Positions 55,701 to 63,621 of a stretch of DNA of 64,000 nt are shown here, in pieces. The stretch covers positions 1 to 64,000 of the forward strand of contig DAOWCY010000002.1 of NCBI GenBank assembly GCA_030639305.1, read 5' to 3'. The position numbers and the translations under genes were made by a program. Positions within the stretch are counted from its first letter, which is position 1. Each line of letters begins with the position of its first letter. The notes under the pieces were generated by a model. It searched no databases, had not been told where the DNA came from, and worked only from the letters and a program-made list of their open reading frames with translations. This DNA comes from JAGLQA01 sp023135565. Its GTDB lineage: Bacteria > Acidobacteriota > Aminicenantia > UBA2199.

Positions 55701-56218
55701 TTCGCCAAATTCGCCTCAGCACCAACCAGGAAATCTACTGGGACCGGCTGGCAGTTGTTTTTGCCGAAACCTGTCCCCGGGTGGAAGATCGAGAATTGGT
55801 TTTAGCTTCGGCACGACTGGAACAGGTTGGATTTCCGCAGCGAACAGATGGGGAGCAGCGCCTTCCTTTTTATGATTTTGGGAAACGCAGCCCCTTTTGG
55901 GACACGCGCCGTCCGGAAGGATTTTATACCCGGTTCGGCGGTATCGAAGCATTAGTAGAGAGCAAAGATAATGCTCTCGCTATTTTCGGCCCGGGGGAGG
56001 GCATGCACATAGAGTTCAGGGAGCCGGGAACGCCTGTCGAGAAGGGTTGGACCCGGGTTTATGTATTGGAAACCGACGGTTGGTGCAAAGACATGGATAT
56101 TTATACGCGAAGCGGCGACACGATAGAACCGGTGCCCCATACAGGGAAACGCACTGCCCACGCGGACAGCCTGCATCGTTTGTACAATATTAGGTATCAC
56201 GGTGGAGGAGAACGTTAA
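52733..56218 (+). CDS. Exported TPR - FG-GAP - UnbV protein, probable ATT start
   Basis: About 1161 residues. AGGAGG at 52721 lies 6 bases before ATT (52733), and from there the frame gives a proper signal segment (MKKHNNSIILLIVAAAAFVF). The only later start, TTG at 52814, would lose that segment. An in-frame stop lies at 52706. Residues 24-60 are coded by a family D repeat. TPR units follow (about 75-250: YEAARQVFEKLARKYPRNW and others), then FG-GAP loops (CDINGDGSPDIFIPG, DVNNDGFVDVYLCR), a UnbV domain (TIDWPDGVLQTELSL) near residue 720, and a beta-rich C-terminal part. Probably an envelope protein. UnbV/TPR combinations are common in Planctomycetota and Acidobacteriota. Confidence 0.8.
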   Translation: MKKHNNSIILLIVAAAAFVFLLLPRESLLKKQAFGSTWSKMLSPGPSWAAGTARFLFIGSSAKGEKELDAAAVAANNRGAALMGQFDYEAARQVFEKLARKYPRNWDIQVNLAIATLNRQKEGDEKTALSLLEKVLKNDGEHLRARYCCGLLELHGGRPDKALGYLQAVLKTDPGDAEAIYFTGNTLTQLSRHKEALGFFNRTIAADPYIRSAYYGKVMALRQLGRTDEAYAVMEEFQRLKHNPRTRLIEFKYTRMGRKAEALAVDFPHPPAAKKPVGPLFNPVERIAGNKEIKWRRTAAQGAPARPGITICDINGDGSPDIFIPGAIEVPAGIGNALLLGNPAGKYTIDTGHPLAGVTAVNAALWGDVNNDGFVDVYLCRHGANRLFYRDATGSWQDVTAETQTANGSFDTVDGALIDADHDGDLDIFPVNANGPNELLNNNRDGTFRPLAAKYGLGGNGAPSKSIVVTDLDADRDADLIIINERPPHEVYENRLLWEYRPAKGFKAFTAADIGAAAAGDVDADGSIEIYTLDTKGILYRWQPKTGNTWAGEALNKETGPKKTGTEPPWQPRLALLDADGDGVLDVFLSGPNGLWAASFTGAGLEPLFLTAGQKEKNKAAAWAVFRSSKGPVLFGWSPGEPPFFRPPGPGRYSFAALELSGKENPDSQWRSNASGIGTRLSVRVDSRWTVLDTFRSHSGPGQGLQPVVVGLRGAKRIDFVTIDWPDGVLQTELSLKAGKTHRIFETQRQLSSCPVLFAWNGKEFAFVSDILGVGGIGYALAPGEYSEPRPWERFLLPPGLMQPRSGRLLIKLMEPMEEVAYIDAVRLKAYDLPPGWSMALDERMGISPPLPTGRSIFYRNISLPLAVTNERGADVTAAVIKRDLHAAPLGKLDRRFIGRLEQDHVLTITFPRSLDSWSGQAVLLVDGWVEYPYSQTNFAAWQAGADYRAPTIEVRRPDGSWIPVLEQFGYPAGMPRRMAVPLPPLPGGVRQIRLSTNQEIYWDRLAVVFAETCPRVEDRELVLASARLEQVGFPQRTDGEQRLPFYDFGKRSPFWDTRRPEGFYTRFGGIEALVESKDNALAIFGPGEGMHIEFREPGTPVEKGWTRVYVLETDGWCKDMDIYTRSGDTIEPVPHTGKRTAHADSLHRLYNIRYHGGGER
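52802..52912. repeat. Family D element in frame at the N terminus of the TPR-FG-GAP gene
   Basis: CCCGTGAAAGTTTGCTAAAA, TTTTGGGTCAACGTGGTCGA, CCCCAGGCCCCTCATGGGC. The copy at 50706-50800 matches closely. It codes RESLLKKQAFGSTWSKMLSP then GPSWAAGTARFLF between the signal peptide and the TPR domain. Confidence 0.8.
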
Positions 56219-56440
56219 TGCCTCCGGCGGCCCTGCCGGGGGCCAAACTTTTGAAAAAGTTTGAACAAAACTTCTGATTAGCAATACGCCTGTCTACCCT
56301 GATATACGCCCACAGTTGGCTTCCTGCGATGACAGCCAACGATAGGCGCTCGAGTAACAGGAAAGCGTATCGCTCATTAAAAGTTTTTGGAAGTCCAGAA
56401 ACCTTTTTTCAAAAAGGTTTTTGGTCGCCGAAGGCAATAT
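56219..56440. repeat. Family A and family C elements between UnbV genes
   Basis: Family A core at 56221-56275 (GCGGCCCTGCCGGGGGCC, AAACTTTTGAAAAAGTTTGA), then a hairpin (56310-56372) and a family C unit at 56384-56435 (CAGAAACCTTTTTTCAAAAA, GGTCGCCGAAGGC). No gene lies in 56219-56494. Confidence 0.85.
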
Positions 56441-56459
56441 TTGAGGTTTTGAAAAAAGC

Positions 56460-56488
56460 TTGACAACGTCCTTATAAGCTATTAAAAT
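56460..56488 (+). promoter_or_regulatory. Promoter, apparently leaderless, for the CRTAC1-type gene
   Basis: TTGACA (56460-56465), 17 bp, TAAAAT (56483-56488), then 6 nt to the ATG at 56495. Confidence 0.6.
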
Positions 56489-56494
56489 GTACAG

Positions 56495-58288
56495 ATGAAC
56501 AAAGCAAATAACAAGACACACAAAAGAAACAAAAAATCGCTAATAATAAGTATATTTCCAGCGCTGATTTTGTGCGCCGCACTGCATGAAACAATTACGC
56601 TGCATGCGGCAGGGCCAGCGCCGAAGGAAGCGCCCCTGTTCACAGATATCGCTAAAAAATCGGGCCTGGATTTCGTTCACTTCAACGGTATGTGCGGGGA
56701 GTACTATTTTCCTGAAATGACAGGCCAGGGCGGTGGTTTTTTCGATTATGACAACGACGGCGACCTGGACGTATATCTCATCCAGGGCAATAAATTAGGG
56801 TCGGATAAAACCTTTAAAGACGCTCTCTATCCACCTCGCGATCCCAATCCCCGGGACCGCCTGTTCCGCAACGACCTCACTATAGACGCCAAAGGCAAAA
56901 GAACCATACGCTTCGTAGACGTGACCGATAAAAGCGGACTGCGGATGACCGGCTACGGGATGGGCGTTGCTGCCGGAGATTTTAATAACGACGGCTGGAT
57001 AGACCTTTATATCACAAATTACGGCGCTAACCGCATGTTGTTCAATAAAGGTAACGGGACTTTCGTCGATGTAACCGAAAAGAGCGGCACCGGCGACACT
57101 CTCTGGGGCGCCAGCGCCGCCGTGTTCGATTATGACCGCGACGGCTGGCTCGACCTGTATGTGGCCAACTATGTCTATTTCGATGTGAATGGGAATAAGA
57201 AGTGCTTTGCCAGGAGCAGCCGCCGTGATTACTGCGGCCCCGCTTCTTTCCCACCCCAAAAAGACCGCTTCTATCACAACAAAGGAGACGGCACGTTTGA
57301 AGATGTCACCGACAAAATGCTGGTCAACTACCATCCCGGGGCAGGGTTGGGGCTCATTGTTTTAGATGTAAACAGCGATGGCTGGTTAGACCTTTATGTT
57401 GCCAATGACGGCCACCCGAACCAACTCTGGATAAATGATAAAGGCAAACTCTTTAGAAACGATGCCCTGTTCGCCGGCGCGGCCTTGAACCAAAACGGAT
57501 CGGCAGAAGCCAGCATGGGAGTGACCGCGGGAGATTTCGACAACGATGGTGATGAAGACCTATTCATGACTCACCTGATGGGCGAAACCAACACACTGCA
57601 AGTCAATAACGGTAAGGGCCTTTTCGAAGACCGCACCATCGCCACGGGGCTTTCTGCCGTCAGTTTCCCTTTTACCTCCTTTGGAACCGGCTGGGTCGAT
57701 TACGATAATGACGGCTGGTTGGATATTCTTCTCGTCAGCGGGGCCGTGCGCATCATCGAGAGCCTGGCAGCGGCGGGAGATCCGTATCCTATCCACCAGC
57801 CCAATAAATTGTTCCACAGCGAAGGCGGTAAAAAGTTCACCGAAGCTACTGCCCGGGCCGGTAAGGAATTCGTCCTTTCGGAAGTGAGCCGCGGCGCAGC
57901 TTTCGGCGACGTGGACAATGACGGCGACACCGATGTGCTGGTATGCAATAACAACGGCCCCACCCGGCTGCTCCGCAACAACCGGGGACAGCAAAACAAA
58001 TGGTTAGGGCTGCGCTTGATGGATGCAAAAAAAAAACGCGACCTGCCGGGCACTTTTGTGGGCTTAAAACGAAAAGGAAAACCTACACTGTGGCGGCGGG
58101 TGCGAACCGAGGGCAGCTACTGTTCCACTAACGATCCCCGCATCCTATTCGGCCTGGGCGAAAGCGCTGCTGTGGATGCCGTAGAAATTTTTTGGCCGGA
58201 CGGTACAAAAGAAGTTTGGCAGAAACCTGCGCCCATGAAATACACCACCCTGTGGAAAGGAGCAGTAAACAAGAAGGAGACACCATGA
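56495..58288 (+). CDS. CRTAC1-family FG-GAP/UnbV exported protein
   Basis: 597 residues. N-terminal segment RNKKSLIISIFPALILCAAL is a signal peptide with a basic lead. Multiple FG-GAP/VCBS loops: DYDNDGDLDVYLIQ, DFNNDGWIDLYITN, DYDRDGWLDLYVAN, DVNSDGWLDLYVAN, DFDNDGDEDLFMTH, DVDNDGDTDVLVCN. The C-terminal UnbV domain has RTEGSYCSTNDPRILFGLGE and VEIFWPDGTKEVW. Such proteins fold as a beta-propeller on the outside or in the periplasm; their binding partners are unknown. The stop overlaps the next gene by 4 nt. Confidence 0.88.
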   Translation: MNKANNKTHKRNKKSLIISIFPALILCAALHETITLHAAGPAPKEAPLFTDIAKKSGLDFVHFNGMCGEYYFPEMTGQGGGFFDYDNDGDLDVYLIQGNKLGSDKTFKDALYPPRDPNPRDRLFRNDLTIDAKGKRTIRFVDVTDKSGLRMTGYGMGVAAGDFNNDGWIDLYITNYGANRMLFNKGNGTFVDVTEKSGTGDTLWGASAAVFDYDRDGWLDLYVANYVYFDVNGNKKCFARSSRRDYCGPASFPPQKDRFYHNKGDGTFEDVTDKMLVNYHPGAGLGLIVLDVNSDGWLDLYVANDGHPNQLWINDKGKLFRNDALFAGAALNQNGSAEASMGVTAGDFDNDGDEDLFMTHLMGETNTLQVNNGKGLFEDRTIATGLSAVSFPFTSFGTGWVDYDNDGWLDILLVSGAVRIIESLAAAGDPYPIHQPNKLFHSEGGKKFTEATARAGKEFVLSEVSRGAAFGDVDNDGDTDVLVCNNNGPTRLLRNNRGQQNKWLGLRLMDAKKKRDLPGTFVGLKRKGKPTLWRRVRTEGSYCSTNDPRILFGLGESAAVDAVEIFWPDGTKEVWQKPAPMKYTTLWKGAVNKKETP

Positions 58289-59919
58289 AACGATTACCTG
58301 TTTCTATTCCAGTGCTGTTAATTTTTGCCCTATCTTTTTTTCCCCCGGCTGAGCCGGTGGGATTAAAGGGACAGGCAGCTCCCACCGGGCAAAACAAAAA
58401 GGGTTCTGCACCGGCAGAGGGTTTAATACCGGTGCCGACGCCTCAATTGCAGCATCTCGAAAAAGCGGTAAGCGATCAACTTCGCGAAGGGAGAAGAATG
58501 GTAGACGCTGTTGTCCGAACTGCTTCGGTAAGCCTGGAAGAACGGGCCCGGGCCTATTGCGATCTCGGACAACTGTACCACGCCTACAAACTGACCGATG
58601 CCGCGGAGGCCTGTTATCGCAATGCCGTATTCCTGGCCCCCTCTACTTATGAGTGGAACTACTGCCTGGCCTCTCTGCTGCAATCGCTGGGCAAATATTC
58701 GGAAGCGCTGGAATTCTACCGGCAGGCCGACGCCATGGAAAAGAAACCTATCCTGGTCTATTTAGTAAAAATACGAATTGGGGAATGTTATCTAAACCTC
58801 AACCGATCCGGCCTGGCAAAACAGGCTTTCGAAGCTGCTTCCCTGGTAAAGCCGCAGGGCGCGGCGGTGCAGGCAAGACTGGGCGAAACGGCGCTGCGGG
58901 AAAAACGGTTTGACGACGCCATTCGCTATTTCCAATCAGCCCTAAAAACTCAGCCGGATGCGAATAAACTATTCTACTCATTAGGCATGGCTTATAGAGG
59001 TAAAGGGGATATGGAACAGGCCCGTCTCCATCTCTCTAAGTACGGTAAGGTAGGTATCCAGCCCCCGGATCCCTTAAAAAAACGCCTGGAAAAGTTGATA
59101 CAAGGTTACCGGGTCCATTTACTGGCAGGTAGGCTGGCCTATGCCGCCGGACGCTATGTGGAAGCTGCCGAGGAATTCCGCAAGGCAGTGGAGGCTAACC
59201 CCCAAAAAGCAGCGGGGAAAATAAACCTGGGCTCTACCCTGGGATATTTAGGGAAGTACCGCGAAGCGACTACCTTTTTCCAGGCTGCGCTGCAAATAGC
59301 GCCGGACAATGTGACGGCTCATTTCAACTTAGGCGCCATCTACAGGTATCTCGGCAATTATGATACAGCGATAAAACATTTACAGGTGGTTGTTGAAAAA
59401 AGTCCAAAGGATGCGAAAGCCCATTTGACGCTGGCCGATGCCCTGCAGGAAAACCGCCGGTTGGAGAAAGCTTTTGAACACTACCGGGCTGCCCGCAAAC
59501 TCGATCCCGGGATGACTTCGCCCTGGATCAACATAAGTCAGTTGTCCTCTTTAGCCGGCCGGTACGACGAGGCGCTGCAAGTATTGGAGGATGCCTATTC
59601 CCGTATGCCCCACAATGGGCCTATAGCGCATGCCCTGGCCCACCGATTGGCCGCCTCGCCCGATGGGAGCAAGCGGCAGGGAGAGCGAGCGTTAGAATTG
59701 GCATTAAAAGTTTACCGGGTCAGGCAAAACTACGAATATGCCAGGACTGTGGCCATGGCCTATGCTGAGTTGAACCGCTGCGAAAAAGCGATAGAGTGGA
59801 TGGAAGTGGCTATAGAGTTGGCGGCAGGTTCTCCGCAAGCGGGTTCCGTATTGAAAGTTTTGCAGCGTAATCTGGCCCATTTCAAGAGCAAACGCCCCTG
59901 CCGGGTGCCGGCAAAATAG
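58285..59919 (+). CDS. Exported TPR-repeat protein
   Basis: 544 residues from the ATG at 58285, with AAGGAG seven bases upstream and a 4-nt ATGA overlap with the previous gene. Signal peptide MKRLPVSIPVLLIFALSFFP. At least ten TPR units, for example AKQAFEAASLVKPQGAAVQA, YFQSALKTQPDANKLFYSLG and FFQAALQIAPDNVTAHFNLG. The protein likely scaffolds the UnbV proteins encoded upstream. No catalytic domain is visible. Confidence 0.88.
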   Translation: MKRLPVSIPVLLIFALSFFPPAEPVGLKGQAAPTGQNKKGSAPAEGLIPVPTPQLQHLEKAVSDQLREGRRMVDAVVRTASVSLEERARAYCDLGQLYHAYKLTDAAEACYRNAVFLAPSTYEWNYCLASLLQSLGKYSEALEFYRQADAMEKKPILVYLVKIRIGECYLNLNRSGLAKQAFEAASLVKPQGAAVQARLGETALREKRFDDAIRYFQSALKTQPDANKLFYSLGMAYRGKGDMEQARLHLSKYGKVGIQPPDPLKKRLEKLIQGYRVHLLAGRLAYAAGRYVEAAEEFRKAVEANPQKAAGKINLGSTLGYLGKYREATTFFQAALQIAPDNVTAHFNLGAIYRYLGNYDTAIKHLQVVVEKSPKDAKAHLTLADALQENRRLEKAFEHYRAARKLDPGMTSPWINISQLSSLAGRYDEALQVLEDAYSRMPHNGPIAHALAHRLAASPDGSKRQGERALELALKVYRVRQNYEYARTVAMAYAELNRCEKAIEWMEVAIELAAGSPQAGSVLKVLQRNLAHFKSKRPCRVPAK

Positions 59920-59971
59920 CCCTGGGGATTCATTACCTTCTTTCTAAACCAGGGATTTCTCTTATCATTTT

Positions 59972-61759
59972 CTATTTGTTTTTTATGTTTTGTACTCTTA
60001 GCCTGATATAAGGAGCATTCTTATGATCCGGGTAAAGTTTTAAATACTTTTCCCAGTAAACGGCGGCTTCGGTTAACTTTCCCTGCTGCGATAATAGAAG
60101 CCCCATGTTGTATAGAGCAACCATATCTTCAGGGGTCGATTCGAGAACCTTCCTGTACTCGAAACCTGCTTCCGCATACCTTTTTTGGAAATAAAAAATG
60201 TTGGCCATGTTGAGATGGGCTGAAACTCCTTCGGGATTCAATTCTATAGACTTGCGAAACCTTCTCAGCGCTTCATCGAAATTACCTAATTGCACCGATA
60301 GCATCCCGGCTTTCTGCCACATGCTGTGAGCTTTCGGGTAACGCTGCAAAAATTTGCGGTAGAATACATCGGCTTCCCGATACTTCCCGCGCATTTGCAG
60401 GGTGATGGCCTGGCGGTGCCATTTGCCTCCCTGCTTAACAAATTGACGCACACTATCCCTGCCGGGCGCCATATTGCCGGTGACATAACCTAAGGATTGC
60501 AGGTCCCGGGCAATTTTTGGATCTATCTTCGATGAAGCGGCTGCCGGGGCGGAGAATTCTTTACGTAACTTTTTCAACTCCCTGACTTTTCCGGGCATTT
60601 TCAACCCCAGGTCGTTTTTTTCCAGGGGGTCTTTTTCTAAGTCCCAGAGATGATCTATAGGTGACGATTCCCATAACCAATTCCGGCGGCGCAGGCCGGT
60701 CACTTCAGCAAGCCCGAAACCGCGCGCGCCCATCAAGGTTTCTAAGGGGATGGCCCGGTCTAAGGAACCGGGATCGTTTAAAAGATCGCTGCCGTCATTG
60801 GCCGGTACTTCCGCACCTGTATATTTTAGAATTGTAGGATAGACGTCTACTGTGGCCGATAGTCTTTCGTATTTTTCTCCGCGGGGCACTCCGGGACCGG
60901 AAATAATTAAAGGAATGCGGGTGGTGACGCCATGCAGTAGATGCCCGTGAGAGTCTTCGCCATGGGCGCCGAGGGCTTCGCCGTGATCGGAGATGATGAC
61001 CCATAAAGATTCTGCCATGGGCCGGCCGGTCTTTTCCAGTTCTTCGCTGAGGCGGCGCACCTGCATATCGGCAAAGGCGACTTCACCTAAGTAAAGGCCG
61101 CGGATTCCTTTTTCGTTGTTAAAAGGGCCGGTGGGGGCGTTGTAGGGAAAATGGGGGTCGAAGAGATGAACCCAGAGAAAAAGTTTCTCTTCTTTTTTTA
61201 TCCCGGTTTGCAGCCATTTCGAAACAGCGTCGAGTGTGAGATCACCTTTCCTTTCGGGCATTTCAATGGATTCCAGGGCGGAGTCGAATTTTATTTTATC
61301 ATCGAAATATTCAAAACCCTTTTTAAAACCGAGGCTGTGGTCTAAGACGCGGCAGGAGACAAAAGCGGCGCTGCGCCAGCCTTTAGGGCGCAGTAGTTGG
61401 GCCAGGGTGGGATTATGGTTGGGCACGGGTTTTTCGCCGTTCACCCGGACGCCGTCTTTCCAGGGCCAGGTGCCTGTTATCATGCTCCAGTGGCTGGGCC
61501 CGGTGGTGGGCACGGGGGTCATGGCGTCTACGACCACTAACCCTTTGGCGGCTATAGAATCGATAAACGGGGTGGGGCTGGGATTTAATTTGCCCAAAAA
61601 GCCGTTGGCGTCGCGTCTCCAGGTGTCGATAGAAACCAGCACCACGGTGCGCACATTTTCTTTACTGCCGAAGGAGTCCTTTTTTTTAGAGGTGCATCCT
61701 GCGAAGAACCCGGCTGCCAGGAGAACCGAGAGTAGTAGAGTTATATTTCGTAATTTCAT
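59972..61759 (-). CDS. Sulfatase/alkaline-phosphatase-fold lipoprotein with C-terminal TPRs
   Basis: 595 residues. Lipoprotein signal MKLRNITLLLSVLLAAGFFA with GC (Cys about 22). The metal and active-site region reads VVLVSIDTWRRDANGFLG then PVPTTGPSHWSMITGTWPWK, with Thr or Ser where type I sulfatases carry CxPxR, so no formylglycine signature is present. It also has WVIISDHGEALGAHGEDSHG, HLLHGVTTRIPLIISGPGVP. From about residue 430, TPR units follow (ADVFYRKFLQRYPKAHSMWQ, RRFRKSIELNPEGVSAHLNM). The fold suggests a hydrolase or phosphoethanolamine-type transferase with Thr/Ser nucleophile. The gene has a leaderless-type promoter. Confidence 0.85.
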   Translation of the reverse strand: MKLRNITLLLSVLLAAGFFAGCTSKKKDSFGSKENVRTVVLVSIDTWRRDANGFLGKLNPSPTPFIDSIAAKGLVVVDAMTPVPTTGPSHWSMITGTWPWKDGVRVNGEKPVPNHNPTLAQLLRPKGWRSAAFVSCRVLDHSLGFKKGFEYFDDKIKFDSALESIEMPERKGDLTLDAVSKWLQTGIKKEEKLFLWVHLFDPHFPYNAPTGPFNNEKGIRGLYLGEVAFADMQVRRLSEELEKTGRPMAESLWVIISDHGEALGAHGEDSHGHLLHGVTTRIPLIISGPGVPRGEKYERLSATVDVYPTILKYTGAEVPANDGSDLLNDPGSLDRAIPLETLMGARGFGLAEVTGLRRRNWLWESSPIDHLWDLEKDPLEKNDLGLKMPGKVRELKKLRKEFSAPAAASSKIDPKIARDLQSLGYVTGNMAPGRDSVRQFVKQGGKWHRQAITLQMRGKYREADVFYRKFLQRYPKAHSMWQKAGMLSVQLGNFDEALRRFRKSIELNPEGVSAHLNMANIFYFQKRYAEAGFEYRKVLESTPEDMVALYNMGLLLSQQGKLTEAAVYWEKYLKLYPDHKNAPYIRLRVQNIKNK

Positions 61760-61765
61760 CTGGAT

Positions 61766-61793
61766 ATTATAACATCTAAGTCAATAGATTCAA
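61766..61793 (-). promoter_or_regulatory. Promoter, apparently leaderless, for the sulfatase-TPR gene
   Basis: Minus-strand TTGAAT (61793-61788), 16 bp, TATAAT (61771-61766), then 6 nt to the ATG at 61759. Confidence 0.55.
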
Positions 61794-61844
61794 AATGCAA
61801 TTAAATAACTATCCCGTTTTAGAAAAAATCGGTTTGGTAAGGCG

Positions 61845-61935
61845 AGATATCGGTAGGGTCCTGCCTTCGGCGACCCTGCCGCGAAGCGGCTAATTGGCCG
61901 GGGACGCCGTCCCCCTGCGAAGCGGCTAAAAGGTT
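61845..61935. repeat. GC palindrome repeats upstream of the sulfatase gene
   Basis: GGTCCTGCCTTCGGCGACCC, GCCGCGAAGCGGCTAATTGG and GGGGACGCCGTCCCC. The last is nearly the same as the palindrome in trmD at 25895-25910. Confidence 0.75.
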
Positions 61936-61949
61936 ACTCAAATTAACAT

Positions 61950-63287
61950 TTACCGGAATTCCTTTACTACCGGGCTGCCCGGGCTGCCGCCCCGGTTGTC
62001 CCATTTTATCGTACCGCTGACTCCTTCATGCCCGGCCAAACCTTCCAGTCCCAGGCGAATTCCCGGCCGGTTCAAACCTTTCGACCGTATCGAGAGAATA
62101 ATTATCCAGGCGGCATCATATGCATAGGCGGCGCTGCAAGTGGGAAACACGCCGAATCGCTTCTCAAAATCCCGGCTGAAGCGGTGATAAATCCCCCCGG
62201 TTTTCTCCCGGTCAGGCGGTTGAAAGGGTTCAATCATGTAAATAGGTCCATGGTAAACTGCTTTTAGTTTTTTTATTTCTACTCCCGGCGTCCAGGGTAT
62301 ACATACCGGGCAAACAATGCCGCTACTTTGAAGAGCTTTTAATAGTTTGGGAATACCGGGCACTTGCAGACAGAGTGTCAACACATGAGGCTGAAAATCC
62401 CGGATTCGTTCCGCAAGCGCTTGAAAGTCAAAGGCGCTGCCTGCGGCGGAGCCGCTTATCGCCCCCCCACGCGAGTGGGGTTGAAAATCAAGCAAACCCG
62501 GAGCCACCTCAAAATGAAATAGCGCCGGTAGGTTCCGCCGTTCCAGTTCTTTTTCCATTTCCGCGGCCGCGGCCCGGTTGTTTGGGGCTGTACAGGATAC
62601 CAGCCCCACCCGGCTAAAATGCTTATTCACAATGCCCTCTTTAACCAATAACCCTGCCTGCACCCGGTCATCCGGCGGCAGGCGGAATAGCCAGGGCACC
62701 CCGGCGTGAGTTAATGAAGGCGCGGAAGAGAGAGGCGCGATTACCGGGACGTAAGCTTTTGCGGCGATCTGTTGGGCAATATGAGCGGCCCCGTCTTTGA
62801 ACGCAATTATCGCCCATACCCGGTCCTCGTATATCAAGCGGATCACTTCTTTTGGGCCGGCGGCCCAGGGAGATCCGGCCCAACGTCGAATCAGGCTAAA
62901 ATCAACCCCCCGGTATCCGCCCGCGGCGTTTGCCTGTTCGATGGCCAATTTGATTCCCCGGTATAGATCACGGGCAGCCGGGTCGTCTCGATCAAAAGGG
63001 GCAAAAAGTCCGATAGCAATAGAGTTTAACGATGAAGGTTCGATTACGGCGCCTGCCGGTCCGTTAAAAGCGCGCGGGTCATCGAGCATTCGTTTGTAGG
63101 GTGCCTGGGTTTGCGCCTCGACAACCGGGACTGCGATAATAAAGCAGAGTAAAAAAATGAATCCTGCGGTAAATAAAAAAGGGGACAGGCCGGAAAAGTT
63201 TTTACGAGCTAACACACCCCGGTTCCTCGTTCCTCGGAACCACCTCCCGGCAAGTCTCGAAGAGGGGGATTTTGGTTTCTCGATCAT
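61950..63287 (-). CDS. Periplasmic binding protein, branched-chain amino acid type (start uncertain)
   Basis: About 445 residues if started at the ATG at 63287. A signal-like segment is SPFLFTAGFIFLLCFIIAVP followed by VVEAQTQ. The Peripla_BP_6 fold: SIAIGLFAPFDRDDPAARDL, GIKLAIEQANAAGGYRGVDF, ALAERIRDFQPHVLTLCLQV and AAYAYDAAWIIILSI. It would bind a small ligand for an ABC importer or act as a sensor. Its N-terminal 80 codons in the longer frame, and the region before the signal, consist of repeats (CACGAAG and GGGGACAGGC types), so the original start has been disturbed. Residues about 262-282 (QPHSRGGAISGSAAG) are an in-frame repeat. Tandem homolog at 63622. Confidence 0.75.
   Translation of the reverse strand: MIEKPKSPSSRLAGRWFRGTRNRGVLARKNFSGLSPFLFTAGFIFLLCFIIAVPVVEAQTQAPYKRMLDDPRAFNGPAGAVIEPSSLNSIAIGLFAPFDRDDPAARDLYRGIKLAIEQANAAGGYRGVDFSLIRRWAGSPWAAGPKEVIRLIYEDRVWAIIAFKDGAAHIAQQIAAKAYVPVIAPLSSAPSLTHAGVPWLFRLPPDDRVQAGLLVKEGIVNKHFSRVGLVSCTAPNNRAAAAEMEKELERRNLPALFHFEVAPGLLDFQPHSRGGAISGSAAGSAFDFQALAERIRDFQPHVLTLCLQVPGIPKLLKALQSSGIVCPVCIPWTPGVEIKKLKAVYHGPIYMIEPFQPPDREKTGGIYHRFSRDFEKRFGVFPTCSAAYAYDAAWIIILSIRSKGLNRPGIRLGLEGLAGHEGVSGTIKWDNRGGSPGSPVVKEFR
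62440..62500. repeat. Repeat in frame inside the periplasmic binding-protein gene
   Basis: CTGCGGCGGAGCCGCTTATC and CCCCCCCACGCGAGTGGGG, the same motifs as the intergenic family A arm at 27890-27910. It splits the sequence between FHFEVAPGLLDF and DFQALAERIRDF; DFQ is duplicated at the edges. Confidence 0.8.
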
Positions 63288-63605
63288 CAAAAGCCTGTCT
63301 CTTTTGTTGCTTTGCTTTTTTCTTCGTGCCCTTCGTGTACTTCGTGGTTTATGCTTTTGCTTTTTCTCTGTGTGCTCTGTGGCTATATTAATTTCAAAGT
63401 AGGCCGGAAATGTTAAAAAAGGGGACAGGCCGGAAAGGTGCGGCGCACCCAGCCTATAAGGGGGTGTTACCTTCGCTTTTCTTGAATCATGAGTAAAAAA
63501 GGGGACAGGCCGGAAATGTTTTTCGTTTTTCATTTTTTTTCTTTTTTCTTCTTGCCCTTCTTTCCCTTCGTGGTAAAAAATAAAAAAGGGAACAGGCCGG
63601 AAAAG
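63177..63605. repeat. Array of dispersed 22-bp GGGGACAGGC repeats with CACGAAG and CTCTGTG repeats
   Basis: AAAAAAGGGGACAGGCCGGA occurs at 63176, 63415 and 63494, with a variant (GGGAACAGGC) at 63583. Between them lie a CTTCGTG-type repeat (63322-63348, 63546-63572) and CTCTGTG units (63368-63390). Together these fill the gap between the two binding proteins. Confidence 0.85.
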
Positions 63606-63621
63606 GCCGGAAAGGACCGGT

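Noticed and set aside
63288..63533. Extra 82 N-terminal residues for the first binding protein
   Set aside because: The translation (ATEHTEKKQKHKPRSTRRAR) is a direct reading of the CACGAAG and CTCTGTG repeats and precedes the signal peptide.
63170..63610. Possible CRISPR array from repeated 22-mers
   Set aside because: Spacing is irregular (about 80-240 bp), spacers contain other repeats, and no cas genes are nearby.
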